A stretch of 27,647 bases of DNA from an uncultured cyanobacterium (lineage in GTDB: Bacteria > Cyanobacteriota > Cyanobacteriia > Cyanobacteriales > Chroococcidiopsidaceae), in contig CAMIFA010000052.1 in assembly GCA_946221495.1 (NCBI GenBank), forward strand, positions 1-27,647, given 5' to 3'. The first letter of the stretch is position 1; each line of letters opens with the position of its first letter. A program made the translations under genes and the position numbers. This document shows positions 9,069-16,664 of the stretch, piece after piece. Below the pieces are notes generated by a model. The model was not told the origin of the DNA. It worked only from the letters and a program-made list of their open reading frames with translations, and searched no databases.

Positions 9069-10097
9069 ATGATTTCTATCTTGCTGGTAGATGATCAAGT
9101 TATCATTCGCCAAGGACTAAAGGCATTGCTAGAGCTAGAGCCTGATTTGCAGGTAGTGGGAAGCGCTCAGGATGGACAAGCAGCCATTGAACAAGTAGAA
9201 GCTTTACAGCCGGATGTGGTATTGATTGATATTCAAATGCCAGGGATGGATGGCATATCTGCTACCCAAATTATCTGTCAGCGCTTTCCTGGAACTAAAG
9301 TTCTAGTCCTAAGCGGTTATGACAATGATGCTTACCTAAATGATGCTTTGCAAGCGGGAGCAAGAGGTTATCTGCTCAAAGATACTCCTGCTGAAGAATT
9401 GGCGGCGGCAATTCGTTCTATTTATAGAGGGTATGCTCAAATTGGACCAGGATTGTTTGAAAAAATCCCCTTCACTCCCCGAGTAAACATTGACGAAGTC
9501 AACGCAGGCTCTGGCTTTTTAAGCCAGAGTACCGTTGACTCACAAGCCTTACCGCAATTAGCTCCGCTTACATCTGCAAATGAGTCGCTATTGCCGTTAA
9601 AAAGCTTTGATCTCAAAGAACTACCAGAAATTGTCAGTTTTGCTATTGAACAAGGTTCTGTAGTAGAACTGTTTACTCAAGTTAATGAGCAACTGAAGCG
9701 CGATCCTACTAATTTGGCAGCACTGTACTTAGCTGGAGTTTTGGCTCATAGAGGTCAAGGACACAAGATGCTAGCCCTACATTATCTAAAATTAGGGTTT
9801 AACGAAGCTATATTGCAGGGATTGTCTATTGAGGGACTTTTGCTGTTTTACCAACAAGGTGTGTTTGTCCAACCTGAAGAAGCCTTTAGTTGGCTTACTC
9901 AAGTTGATGGTCTTTGGGATAATGAATCAGGATTAGATTTCTTACTTAAAGAAGCAGAAGCTATATTTGGTTTAAGTTCTACTCAATACCGCACCCTCGC
10001 TGCCTTGTGGCAAATTAGAGCTATCCGGACATTAAGTAATAGCTACGCTTCCCTAGAACCGATGCTTGAACTTATCCAGCAAGGTTTTGAGCAGTGA
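9069..10097 (+). CDS. NarL-type receiver protein with helical repeat-like C-terminus and no DNA-binding domain
   Basis: The 342-residue protein starts at the ATG at 9069, supported by GAAGG just upstream. Residues 1-120 form a NarL/FixJ-class receiver (ILLVDDQVIIRQGL, acceptor D54 in LIDIQMPGMDG, LKD near 104). The LuxR-type helix-turn-helix expected after it is absent. Instead there is a linker (about 130-185) and a helical region (about 190-342) with TPR-like spacing, such as LKRDPTNLAALYLAGVLAHR and ALHYLKLGFNEAI. It therefore looks like a protein-interaction output rather than a transcription factor. It lies 27 bp after cheA in the same operon, and is probably a further phosphotransfer target of the CheA. 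I do not recognise a named family for the C-terminal region. Confidence 0.85.
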   Translation: MISILLVDDQVIIRQGLKALLELEPDLQVVGSAQDGQAAIEQVEALQPDVVLIDIQMPGMDGISATQIICQRFPGTKVLVLSGYDNDAYLNDALQAGARGYLLKDTPAEELAAAIRSIYRGYAQIGPGLFEKIPFTPRVNIDEVNAGSGFLSQSTVDSQALPQLAPLTSANESLLPLKSFDLKELPEIVSFAIEQGSVVELFTQVNEQLKRDPTNLAALYLAGVLAHRGQGHKMLALHYLKLGFNEAILQGLSIEGLLLFYQQGVFVQPEEAFSWLTQVDGLWDNESGLDFLLKEAEAIFGLSSTQYRTLAALWQIRAIRTLSNSYASLEPMLELIQQGFEQ

Positions 10098-10128
10098 TGA
10101 ACCAAAGATTTAACTTATAAAAAATATC

Positions 10129-10884
10129 ATGGCAAAGTATTTAAATGACATAGATTATATCGAGCAGGAACTAGCAGAACTCAGGAGTCATCTTAGCCAA
10201 ACATTCAAAATTGTTGATAGTTTAGCTAAAATCCAGACAAAATTTGAGGACTTTGGGCAAACATATCAGCAACTTGACTCAGTTAAGGCTAATAAAGCCG
10301 AAGTAACTGACTTACAAGCAACTTTTGATCAGCGCTTTGTCAAAATTGCAGAAGTGATTGAATCTAAATCGGTAGACAACGAAAGCAAAATTGTCAAGCT
10401 CCAGGCGACTGTTAGCGATCGCTTTGCTCAAATTGCCGAAGTTATTGAGTTTAAATTAGCAGAAATTGATAGCGAAATTTTTAAGATCAAGCATGAGCTT
10501 AATTATACAAATGCCAATCTTAATGACCAACTTAGTAAGCAGGTGAGCGATCTTAAGATAGAAGTTGAGGAAAAACTAACAGCAATTCAGGCTCCCTTAA
10601 GTGGAATTGAAACTAAGTTGAGAACTGAACTAGAAACTTCGATTAATCAACTAAGTGCAGCAGGAGTTAATAACCAAAACCAGGAAAGCTTAGAACACCA
10701 ATTGCAGATAGTAACATCGTTCTTTCATGACTTGGAACGACAAGTAAACAAAATGGAACGACAGCTACGCAACATGGAAAAACAGCAGCGCGTGATGAGT
10801 AACTGGCTAGTTGTTTCTGTGTTGACGACTGTGCTAGCTCTGGCGTTGGGTTTAGGTTTAGGAATACTGAACTTAAGAATATAA
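10129..10884 (+). CDS. coiled-coil protein with C-terminal membrane anchor
   Basis: The 251-residue protein is almost entirely heptad-rich helix (residues about 8-225) and ends in one hydrophobic segment (about 227-248, VVSVLTTVLALALGLGLGIL) with only LRI behind it, a tail-anchored arrangement. Residues 62-90 and 91-119 are an imperfect 29-residue tandem repeat, each beginning LQAT and containing IAEVIE. A basic stretch (NKMERQLRNMEKQQR) precedes the membrane segment. It starts 31 bp after the receiver-TPR gene, so it is probably the last gene of the chemosensory operon. By position it could be a scaffold or polarity factor, analogous to but not evidently homologous to the longer coiled-coil HmpF. 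I do not assign a family. Confidence 0.8.
   Translation: MAKYLNDIDYIEQELAELRSHLSQTFKIVDSLAKIQTKFEDFGQTYQQLDSVKANKAEVTDLQATFDQRFVKIAEVIESKSVDNESKIVKLQATVSDRFAQIAEVIEFKLAEIDSEIFKIKHELNYTNANLNDQLSKQVSDLKIEVEEKLTAIQAPLSGIETKLRTELETSINQLSAAGVNNQNQESLEHQLQIVTSFFHDLERQVNKMERQLRNMEKQQRVMSNWLVVSVLTTVLALALGLGLGILNLRI
10312..10485 (+). repeat. 87-bp imperfect tandem duplication inside the coiled-coil gene
   Basis: Two adjacent 29-codon units (10312-10398 and 10399-10485) encode aligned segments, each with LQAT at the start, RF at positions 8-9 and IAEVIE at positions 12-17. The match is clear in protein and diverged in DNA. Confidence 0.6.
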
Positions 10885-10946
10885 CCTCAATCATTCGCTC
10901 AATTCAATCGTCAGATTACAACAGCAATTTATGCCACAATTAGGGT

Positions 10947-11714
10947 ATGGACTGGCAAGAAATATCTGATAACTGGGTTTTAATTCCCCAACATCCGAAA
11001 GGGATTATCCATTTCCTGGGGGGAGCATTTGTAGCGGCAGCACCGCAAGTAACTTATCGTTGGTTATTAGAACAGCTAGCTGATCTCGGTTATGCTGTTG
11101 TTGCTACACCGTTTGTGAATACACTCGATCATGCGGCGATCGCCGAATCTGTGTTGCAGAGCTTTGAGAGTGCGATCGCCCAATTACAAGCAAAGGGTAT
11201 TTTACGCAGGCGTTATCTGCCAATATACGGTATGGGACATAGTATGGGCTGTAAACTACATTTACTCATTGGCAGCCTTTTCGATGTTGAACGTGCCGGC
11301 AATATTCTCATTTCCTTTAATAATTACGCAGCACGAGACGCTATTCCGTTTGTGGAGCAGGTTAACCCTGCCTTCTCAATTGAATTTACTCCTTCTCCTT
11401 TAGAAACAAGTACATTAGTGCGATCGCGCTACAATGTTCGCCGTAACTTGTTAATTAAATTCACTAACGACACTATCGATCAATCAGCTGCCTTAACGCA
11501 TTTGTTGCAAGACCGCTTTGCTGATATGGTTACAGCACGAACACTAAACGGAACTCATACCACACCTTTAGGGCAAGATATTAAATGGCAAGCTGGAGCA
11601 TCGTTTACACCTTTTGATGCCGTTGGTCAGTGGTTCAAGCAAGAAGTTTATCGTGATTTAAATGGATTAAAAAAAGCTATTCTGCTGTGGTTGAATCCTC
11701 TTTCAGCGCTGTAA
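10947..11714 (+). CDS. DUF1350 family protein (alpha/beta-hydrolase-like)
   Basis: The 255-residue protein matches the DUF1350 family, which is conserved in cyanobacteria and plastid-bearing eukaryotes. Characteristic segments are an N-terminal GIIHFLGGAFVAAAPQVTYR, the following LLEQLADLGYAVVATPF, and the nucleophile-elbow-like motif GHSMGCKLH at about residues 95-103. The elbow is intact (G-x-S-x-G), suggesting a hydrolase fold, but no substrate is known to me. No signal peptide or membrane helix is seen. It is on the same strand as the chemosensory operon, 62 bp after it, and could be co-transcribed, although a functional link is not indicated. Confidence 0.88.
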   Translation: MDWQEISDNWVLIPQHPKGIIHFLGGAFVAAAPQVTYRWLLEQLADLGYAVVATPFVNTLDHAAIAESVLQSFESAIAQLQAKGILRRRYLPIYGMGHSMGCKLHLLIGSLFDVERAGNILISFNNYAARDAIPFVEQVNPAFSIEFTPSPLETSTLVRSRYNVRRNLLIKFTNDTIDQSAALTHLLQDRFADMVTARTLNGTHTTPLGQDIKWQAGASFTPFDAVGQWFKQEVYRDLNGLKKAILLWLNPLSAL

Positions 11715-11805
11715 AGCTAGGGGTCAAGGAATATGAGTTTATACTTTATATCTCCTGTATCCTGTAGACCTAAGTTTTATTCATCATTTGATTTCTGTTT
11801 CTCCT

Positions 11806-12930
11806 ATGTTGCAAATTTTAATCATTGATGATGACTACACGGTGCAGCTAACACTGACGAGAATTTTGAAAAAACAGGGTTATGAGGTACTTGTAGCCAG
11901 TGATGGCGAAGCGGGAATAGCACAAGCGCAACAGTTTCGTCCAGCACTAATTATTTGCGACTGGCTGATGCCTCGGTTGAATGGCTTAGAGGTTTGTCGC
12001 TTTATTAAAGCCGACCAGAATTTATGTACTACGTTCTTTATTTTGTTAACTTCGCTAGGATCGGTAGAGGATCGAGTCAAGGGTTTTGACGCTGGCGCAG
12101 ATGATTTTATTGCTAAACCTATTGAACAGCACGAATTGCAAGCAAGGGTACGCGCCGGATTACGTTTGCACCAAATGAGCCACGATCTGCAAACGCAAAA
12201 GCAAATGCTAGAGACAGAACTTGCAGAGGCAGCTGAATATGTGCGATCGCTTCTGCCGCCGCCAATGACTGCACCACTGACGATCAATTCCCGCTTCATT
12301 CCCTGTCAGCGACTCGGAGGCGACTGCTTTGATTACTACTGGCTTGACCCCGATTATTTAGCTATCTACATTCTTGACACAGCTGGACACGGTCTGAGAG
12401 CTACACTTCCTTCTATTTCAGTGCTAAATCTCCTCCGCTCCCGCGCTATTCCTAATCTTAATTACTATCAACCTAGTGATGTTCTTAGTGCTTTAAATAA
12501 TACATTTCAGATGACTTACCAAAACAATAAATATTTTACAATTTGGTATGGAGTCTATAACTGCGTCAATCGTCAATTAATTTATGCTAGCGCTGGACAT
12601 CCACCAGGCATATTGCTATCAGGAGGAACTACTCAAAGCCAATTACAAACACCTGGCATACCTGTGGGAATGTTTCCAGATGCAGAATATATTAATGGTT
12701 TCTGTAATATTGAAAAATTTAGTAGTCTTTATATTTTTAGTGATGGAGCTTACGAAATCCATCTCCAAGATGGCACAATTTGGGATATAGAATCTTTTGT
12801 TGAGCTACTTAAAACTAGCCGAAATTCTCAACAATGCAATCTTGACAAAATTTTGAACTACCTAGTAGCTTTAAACCCAAAGAAAACTTTTAATGATGAT
12901 TTATCTATTCTGCAAGTTAATTTTAACTAG
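11806..12930 (+). CDS. response regulator with PP2C/SpoIIE-type serine phosphatase domain (RsbU-like)
   Basis: Residues 1-120 form a receiver (LIIDDDYTVQ, acceptor Asp in IICDWLMPRLNG, IAKP). A short helical linker (about 125-150) leads to a PP2C-SpoIIE phosphatase domain (about 165-374). Metal-binding aspartates are present in GGDCFD, LDTAGHG, FSDGAYE and NDDLSIL, so it should be active. Such proteins dephosphorylate anti-sigma-factor antagonists under phosphorelay control. No antagonist or anti-sigma gene is next to it. I choose the ATG at 11806 (MLQILIIDDD), which matches receiver N-termini. A TTG at 11788 would add six residues. Neither start has a clear ribosome-binding site. Confidence 0.9.
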   Translation: MLQILIIDDDYTVQLTLTRILKKQGYEVLVASDGEAGIAQAQQFRPALIICDWLMPRLNGLEVCRFIKADQNLCTTFFILLTSLGSVEDRVKGFDAGADDFIAKPIEQHELQARVRAGLRLHQMSHDLQTQKQMLETELAEAAEYVRSLLPPPMTAPLTINSRFIPCQRLGGDCFDYYWLDPDYLAIYILDTAGHGLRATLPSISVLNLLRSRAIPNLNYYQPSDVLSALNNTFQMTYQNNKYFTIWYGVYNCVNRQLIYASAGHPPGILLSGGTTQSQLQTPGIPVGMFPDAEYINGFCNIEKFSSLYIFSDGAYEIHLQDGTIWDIESFVELLKTSRNSQQCNLDKILNYLVALNPKKTFNDDLSILQVNFN

Positions 12931-12936
12931 CCATAA

Positions 12937-12968
12937 AAAAGAGGCAAGAAAATCCTACCTCTTTTAAT
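12937..12968. terminator. bidirectional rho-independent terminator between convergent genes
   Basis: AAAAGAGG at 12937-12944 pairs with CCTCTTTT at 12958-12965 around a 13-base loop. An A-tract lies on one side and a T-tract on the other, so it can serve both the plus-strand phosphatase gene and the minus-strand dps gene. Confidence 0.75.
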
Positions 12969-12980
12969 TTATTAATTCAA

Positions 12981-13523
12981 CTAGCTTACTTGTGCCGGAA
13001 CTTTCATTTCTTGATTTGGTTTACCACCATCAGATTTAAGTGATTCACCTTCAATGAAGGAACGCAACATCCATGCCATTTCTTCGTGTTGTTCCATCAA
13101 GCCAGTCAAGAAGTCAGCAGTTCCTTGATCGTGAAACTCGTCACCTGCTTGATCTACATGGTCGCGGAGATTACGGATAATTAACTCATGGTCATCTACT
13201 AGCTGCGACACCATCTCAGTCGCTAGCGGAATATTATCTGATTGTTCTTTGACAGAAGCATTCTTCAAAAAGCCTTCAGCTGTACCGAGGGGAAAGCCTC
13301 CCAGAGTACGCACACGCTCGGCTAAGGCATCTATATTAGCAGTTAGTGCTTGATACTGTTCTTCCCACATCTGGTGCAGTGAGCGGAACTGTGGTCCAAC
13401 TACATCCCAGTGAAACTTTTTCGTCTTAATCAACAGTAGATAAGCATCCGCTAGGTCACGATTCAACAACTCTGTGACACCTTTGCGTTGCTCTTCAGTT
13501 AAACCGATGTTTAGCTTACGCAT
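12981..13523 (-). CDS. dps: Dps family ferritin-like protein
   Basis: Dps proteins form dodecamers that oxidise and store iron with peroxide and protect DNA. The inter-subunit ferroxidase residues are present: His in KFHWDVVG, His and the acidic residue in SLHQMWEE, and Asp/Glu in NIDALAER. The family signature continues in QLVDDHE and ends in HEEMAWMLRSFIEG, followed by a short hydrophilic tail. I choose the ATG at 13523 (MRKLNIGLTEEQ), which is preceded by AGGAA at good distance and matches the usual Dps N-terminus. That gives 180 residues. An upstream in-frame ATG at 13592 would add 23 unrelated residues. It converges on the REC-PP2C gene through a shared terminator. A second, clearly different Dps is encoded at 18293-18784. 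Confidence 0.93.
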   Translation of the reverse strand: MRKLNIGLTEEQRKGVTELLNRDLADAYLLLIKTKKFHWDVVGPQFRSLHQMWEEQYQALTANIDALAERVRTLGGFPLGTAEGFLKNASVKEQSDNIPLATEMVSQLVDDHELIIRNLRDHVDQAGDEFHDQGTADFLTGLMEQHEEMAWMLRSFIEGESLKSDGGKPNQEMKVPAQVS

Positions 13524-14073
13524 GATTTCCTGTTTTACGTTTTGGTTCCATACCCAGTGGAACAAATCAACACTGTAGGGGACATCAGCCAAAGGGGAGA
13601 TTGTTAGATCAGTAGTGGTATAGTACCTTGCTACTTGAAGTTTATAAGTAAGCTTTCTGGATTGTGCTGGTTATTGATCTTGTTGACAAAAGAAAGCCAA
13701 TATTTTTTAACAACTTGAATTCATATCCATTTAGCGTGACTTCTCAAGAAATATTACAGTGTTGATTTTATGTTGAATGTCTTAGTTGAGCGAGGTTGCT
13801 AGTTTTTAGCAGCTATAAAGACTAAATAATACTCGTCAAACTTTTAAAAATTAGCTTCCTGATGTAATTTTCAAATATAAGTAAAACTCCTATCAGTAGC
13901 ATTAATAAAGACCGCTAGCGCTCACTAATTAACTTATCTAAAATAAGCTTTCACTTAAGTCAACTATTATTTTTCACCCTTGGTAGCAGTAGTATCTAAA
14001 CAGAAAATGCGACTAAGCTAACGATCTAGCTGCAACCCTGCTGAATTATGAAAGTATGAGCAGATTGCTGATA
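13524..14073. other. intergenic region between dps and the DUF202 gene
   Basis: About 550 bp, AT-rich, with no open frame of note. The dps promoter should lie in the part next to 13523. I found no clear boxes, repeats or RNA gene in it. Confidence 0.4.
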
Positions 14074-14496
14074 TTACTCAGGTAGAAAAGGACTTGTTGG
14101 ACTTAAAGGCGCTGTGAACACATAATAGATTACCCCAGCTCCTAAGAGAGTGACGGCAAGGCTGAAGAGGATTACCCAGCGATCGCCTGGTTCGTAGGTA
14201 TCCTCGTCAATATCCCAACGCACAGCAAAGTAATGCTGAGTTGAGAGTAACACTGTTGCTAGACCAATTACAGAAAAAGCTAACCCCAACTTCCAGCCAT
14301 TACCAGGATGTGCCGCCAGGGGTGCATGAAAGGCACGTAGACGCATGATCACAACGCCAAACCCCATCAGAGCGATCGCCGTCCGCATCCATGCTAGATA
14401 GGTGCGCTCGTTCGCCAAATGCTCCCGTACCCGATCTGCACTCCGCTTTTTAGTTTTCTCTGTCCCTACCTTCGTGGATTTAAAAAATAACTGCAT
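14074..14496 (-). CDS. YidH/DUF202 family inner-membrane protein
   Basis: The 140-residue protein has the DUF202 signature LANERTYLAWMRTAIALMGFG starting near residue 27, preceded by a basic cytoplasmic N-terminus (KSTKVGTEKTKKRSADR). Three membrane helices are visible: about 34-52 (WMRTAIALMGFGVVIMRL), about 70-90 (LGLAFSVIGLATVLLS) and about 108-130 (VILFSLAVTLLGAGVIYYVF). The length is typical of the family. The molecular function is unknown. It stands alone, with a long non-coding stretch on both sides. Confidence 0.88.
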   Translation of the reverse strand: MQLFFKSTKVGTEKTKKRSADRVREHLANERTYLAWMRTAIALMGFGVVIMRLRAFHAPLAAHPGNGWKLGLAFSVIGLATVLLSTQHYFAVRWDIDEDTYEPGDRWVILFSLAVTLLGAGVIYYVFTAPLSPTSPFLPE

Positions 14497-14572
14497 CGCT
14501 CCAACCTTGTACTTTCAACCTAGATACACAACAAAACAAGCTTTATAGCCTTAAAAGCACTTTCAGTTAAGT

Positions 14573-14582
14573 TTTCGCGAAA
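14573..14582. promoter_or_regulatory. palindrome upstream of the DUF202 gene
   Basis: TTTCGCGAAA is a perfect 10-bp palindrome centred about 80 bp upstream of the DUF202 start. It stands out in AT-rich surroundings and could be an operator, but I do not recognise a factor for it. Confidence 0.2.
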
Positions 14583-14766
14583 GTTCAAGAAGGCTATTAA
14601 CCAGAGTACGACATTAGCAGTTTATCTGCTGTAGCTTGTCATACTCTAGTTACCTTGCTACCTACCCTACAGATATAAAGCACTTCTTAGAGGCATAAAG
14701 TTTAGTCATCGATTAGTGCATTGGCTTTTGCAAGTCGATATCTGCTTGCACCAAATTGGGAAGATT

Positions 14767-15049
14767 TTAATTACCTTCACTTGTTTTGAAAAATTTAGCA
14801 GGAGCAAGGCTAAATTCAACTACGTTAGTTTTTGGGTTAATGTTAACCATTAGCTGAGTTCCAGACACAATTTTGCTAGCTAAGGTTTTCCCTACCTAGT
14901 TCTTCCCCTCGAGGAGCGCAAGAAGTTAAACCAGTAGCTTTAAGACCATTTGGCAAATAAACGCCGTCACAATTACAATCCTCATCTATACTCTTACTGT
15001 CTTCCAAGTAGTAGAGAGTGCTTTCAATAACATTTAGATCAAAACTAAT
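14767..15049 (-). pseudogene. frameshifted relic of a small protein gene downstream of cadD
   Basis: Reading the minus strand from about 15049, one frame encodes FDLNVIESTLYYLEDSKSID and continues through CNCDGVYLPNGLKATGLTSC to a TAG near 14883. A second frame resumes there (VGKTLASKIVSGTQLMVNIN) and ends with a TAA at 14767-14769. A single-base change around 14886-14895 would join them into one protein of about 90 residues. No ATG in the first frame was found, so the 5' end is also lost. It lies 40-odd bases downstream of the CadD gene on the same strand. I do not recognise the family. Confidence 0.55.
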
Positions 15050-15091
15050 AAAAGTCTATAACCAAAGAAAAGCAATATAATAATGCACTAA

Positions 15092-15748
15092 CTATTTAAA
15101 CTGAGGCAACAGCCGATAAGTACCGCTTTCAATTAAGATAAAAATTCCCAGACTAATTAATACAAAGGGAGCAATAAATTGACCGTAACGAGTTAAAATA
15201 TGAGCAGTAGTGGAGTGACGAGTTAGCAGATAAGCAATGTAGCACCAAACTCCTACAAGTACAAAGAAGACGCTTAAAATTACTAATAAACTAGCAAGAT
15301 CACTATTAGCAAATAACGGTACATAGATGCCGATATTATCTCCACCATTGGCGAATGTTGTGGCGGCAACTTTATAACTTTGGGGACTCAGAAAAGTTGC
15401 TAGTATTGACATCACAGGATTGCTAGCTTTTAAGTAATTCAATTCACCCGATACTACCTGTACTTCGTTATCCTCCTTTTCGCGACTGATCAATTGGCTA
15501 ACACCGATCGCTATCGGTACTAAACCTAAAATGCCAATCCAGGCTTTTGGGATAATTAAGCCACCAAAAAAACCAGGCGAACTTGCAATAATAAGTGCTG
15601 TAAAACCCAGGTACTGACCAATAACAATGTGCCGACGACGAAATGTATTATTCACTTGCGTGAAAAAAATTGTTAAAATGACAATATCATCAATGTTAGT
15701 TGCTACAAAAGATGTAAACCCAGCAATAATTGCTCCGGCAATGTTCAT
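15092..15748 (-). CDS. CadD-family cadmium resistance transporter
   Basis: The 218-residue integral membrane protein matches the cadmium-resistance transporter family (CadD, PF03596). The diagnostic first helix carries FVATNIDDIVILTIFF, with a conserved Asp pair in the membrane. QYLGFTALII and GLVPIAIGVSQL follow, then a hydrophilic loop (SREKEDNE) and a second conserved block, VAATTFANGGDNIGIYVPLF, which mirrors the first Asp motif. About five to six membrane helices are visible and the protein is full length. Family members have been linked to cation efflux or, in cyanobacterial homologues, to less defined ion roles, so the substrate is uncertain. A degraded small gene lies immediately downstream. 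No metal-responsive regulator gene is adjacent. Confidence 0.87.
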   Translation of the reverse strand: MNIAGAIIAGFTSFVATNIDDIVILTIFFTQVNNTFRRRHIVIGQYLGFTALIIASSPGFFGGLIIPKAWIGILGLVPIAIGVSQLISREKEDNEVQVVSGELNYLKASNPVMSILATFLSPQSYKVAATTFANGGDNIGIYVPLFANSDLASLLVILSVFFVLVGVWCYIAYLLTRHSTTAHILTRYGQFIAPFVLISLGIFILIESGTYRLLPQFK

Positions 15749-16076
15749 AGCGCTGTTCTAAACCAGTTTATTCTACTTCAGGCGATCGCTCATTCATGCT
15801 AATTAAATAAAGGTAACTCGTAACCAAAGCTAGGGAATGCAAAACTTTACCTTCTAGAACGATAAAAACCCTTAATCTAATTAACTAGAACTACCTGTAA
15901 GATGGGCAGTGTTTACCCTAACTATACATATAGTGCTGTAAGTTTTAATTTGGATAAGTTGGATATTTGTAACTTGAATTACAACTTAAAGTTGATTATT
16001 GTTTAATTAAGTACATTTCGGTTACGTTACCTGATTTATAAAAATGATCAAGTTTTCAAAAAAGTGAGCATAAAAA
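15749..16076. other. intergenic region between cadD and the cysA relic
   Basis: About 330 bp, AT-rich. It contains a HIP1 site near 15783 and should hold the cadD promoter. I see no gene, repeat or recognisable relic, though the 5' part of the neighbouring cysA relic may be decayed beyond recognition here. Confidence 0.4.
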
Positions 16077-16418
16077 TTGAAACTACGTAACTTGATTAAA
16101 GCACGGGTAGAACTACTAGGACTTACGCACTAGTAACGGAAAAACGAACCGCCTTCACGTAGTGTAGCGATAGCGTTTAGAACACAAAGTACACAAAGGA
16201 ATAAGAGTTTGAGAGAGTTTTTGCGTAAGTCCTGACTACTAGACTTGGTGTAATTACAGAGACGATTGCGATCGCTATCCCTCGCTAATCTGGTGGTCAA
16301 CAGCAATGGGTAGCACTGGCACGAGCCTTGAACCTTTTGAAGCGCTGGATGACCAAGCATTAAACGCCTACACGCCTGGTTACGCTACCTTTATGACCAA
16401 GTCCATGTAACAATAAAA
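16077..16418 (+). pseudogene. cysA: decayed sulfate ABC transporter ATPase gene (cysA relic)
   Basis: Pieces of a CysA-type ATPase appear in order on the plus strand but in different frames. First comes LRNLIKARVELL (16083-16117), interrupted by a 117-bp insertion. Next is LLDLV then a stop where CysA has Gln (16236-16253), and DRYPSL (16270-16287). The ABC signature SGGQQQWVALARAL follows (16289-16330), then EPFEALDDQA (16330-16359), the D-loop region after Walker B. Last is RLHAWLRYLYDQVHVT (16365-16412), characteristic of CysA. Several frameshifts, a stop and a missing Walker B strand show it is dead. The Walker A half is gone. It lies about 250 bp upstream of the intact cysteine synthase gene, consistent with a former sulfate-assimilation neighbourhood. 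Confidence 0.8.
16118..16234. mobile_element. small inverted-repeat (MITE-like) element inserted in the cysA relic
   Basis: AGGACTTACGCA at 16118-16129 and its exact reverse complement TGCGTAAGTCCT at 16222-16233 bound a segment of about 116 bp with no transposase. The flanks are ACTACT at 16112-16117 and ACTACT at 16235-16240, a probable 6-bp target duplication. Removing the element, the extra G at 16234 and one flank copy restores an open CysA reading (RVELLDLV). The interior contains TACACAAAG-type sequence and a GCGATAGC stretch. Confidence 0.75.
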
Positions 16419-16664
16419 AATTTTCACCTCATTGCCCACCTTGGCAGTAAATAGATCCATAAAGTTATACACTCGGAAAAGAACGGGAATAAAAACTTCC
16501 TGCTTCCCAACCAACTTTCTGTAGCTGTCAGTGTTGAGGTGTGCCATCAAGAAGGTGTTCCAGATATATTGCTTAGACTTCTAAAATGAGTACCTTAATT
16601 TAATCTTCAGCAACCTGAACAACAGACTTATCACACCACTTATTTAACTTTTGAAGAAACTCCA
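16419..16664. other. leader region upstream of cysK, with a weak coding-like relic
   Basis: About 245 bp. In the cysK frame, a stretch near 16508-16582 reads coding-like (NQLSVAVSVEVCHQEGVPDI) but is followed by TGA and TAA. The same frame is then open from about 16595 into cysK without a start codon. I read this as the decayed end of an earlier gene plus the cysK promoter and leader. Confidence 0.35.

Noticed and set aside
11880..12299. 139-codon minus-strand frame
   Set aside because: It lies wholly inside the REC-PP2C gene on the other strand and gives a Ser/Cys-rich product typical of antisense shadows.
13524..13592. 23-residue N-terminal extension of the first Dps
   Set aside because: The ATG at 13523 has a good AGGAA ribosome-binding site and matches Dps N-termini. 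The extension does not.
16130..16360. Minus-strand open frame of 76 codons
   Set aside because: It runs across the right part of the inverted-repeat element and the cysA relic on the opposite strand, and its product resembles nothing. It is a by-product of those two features.
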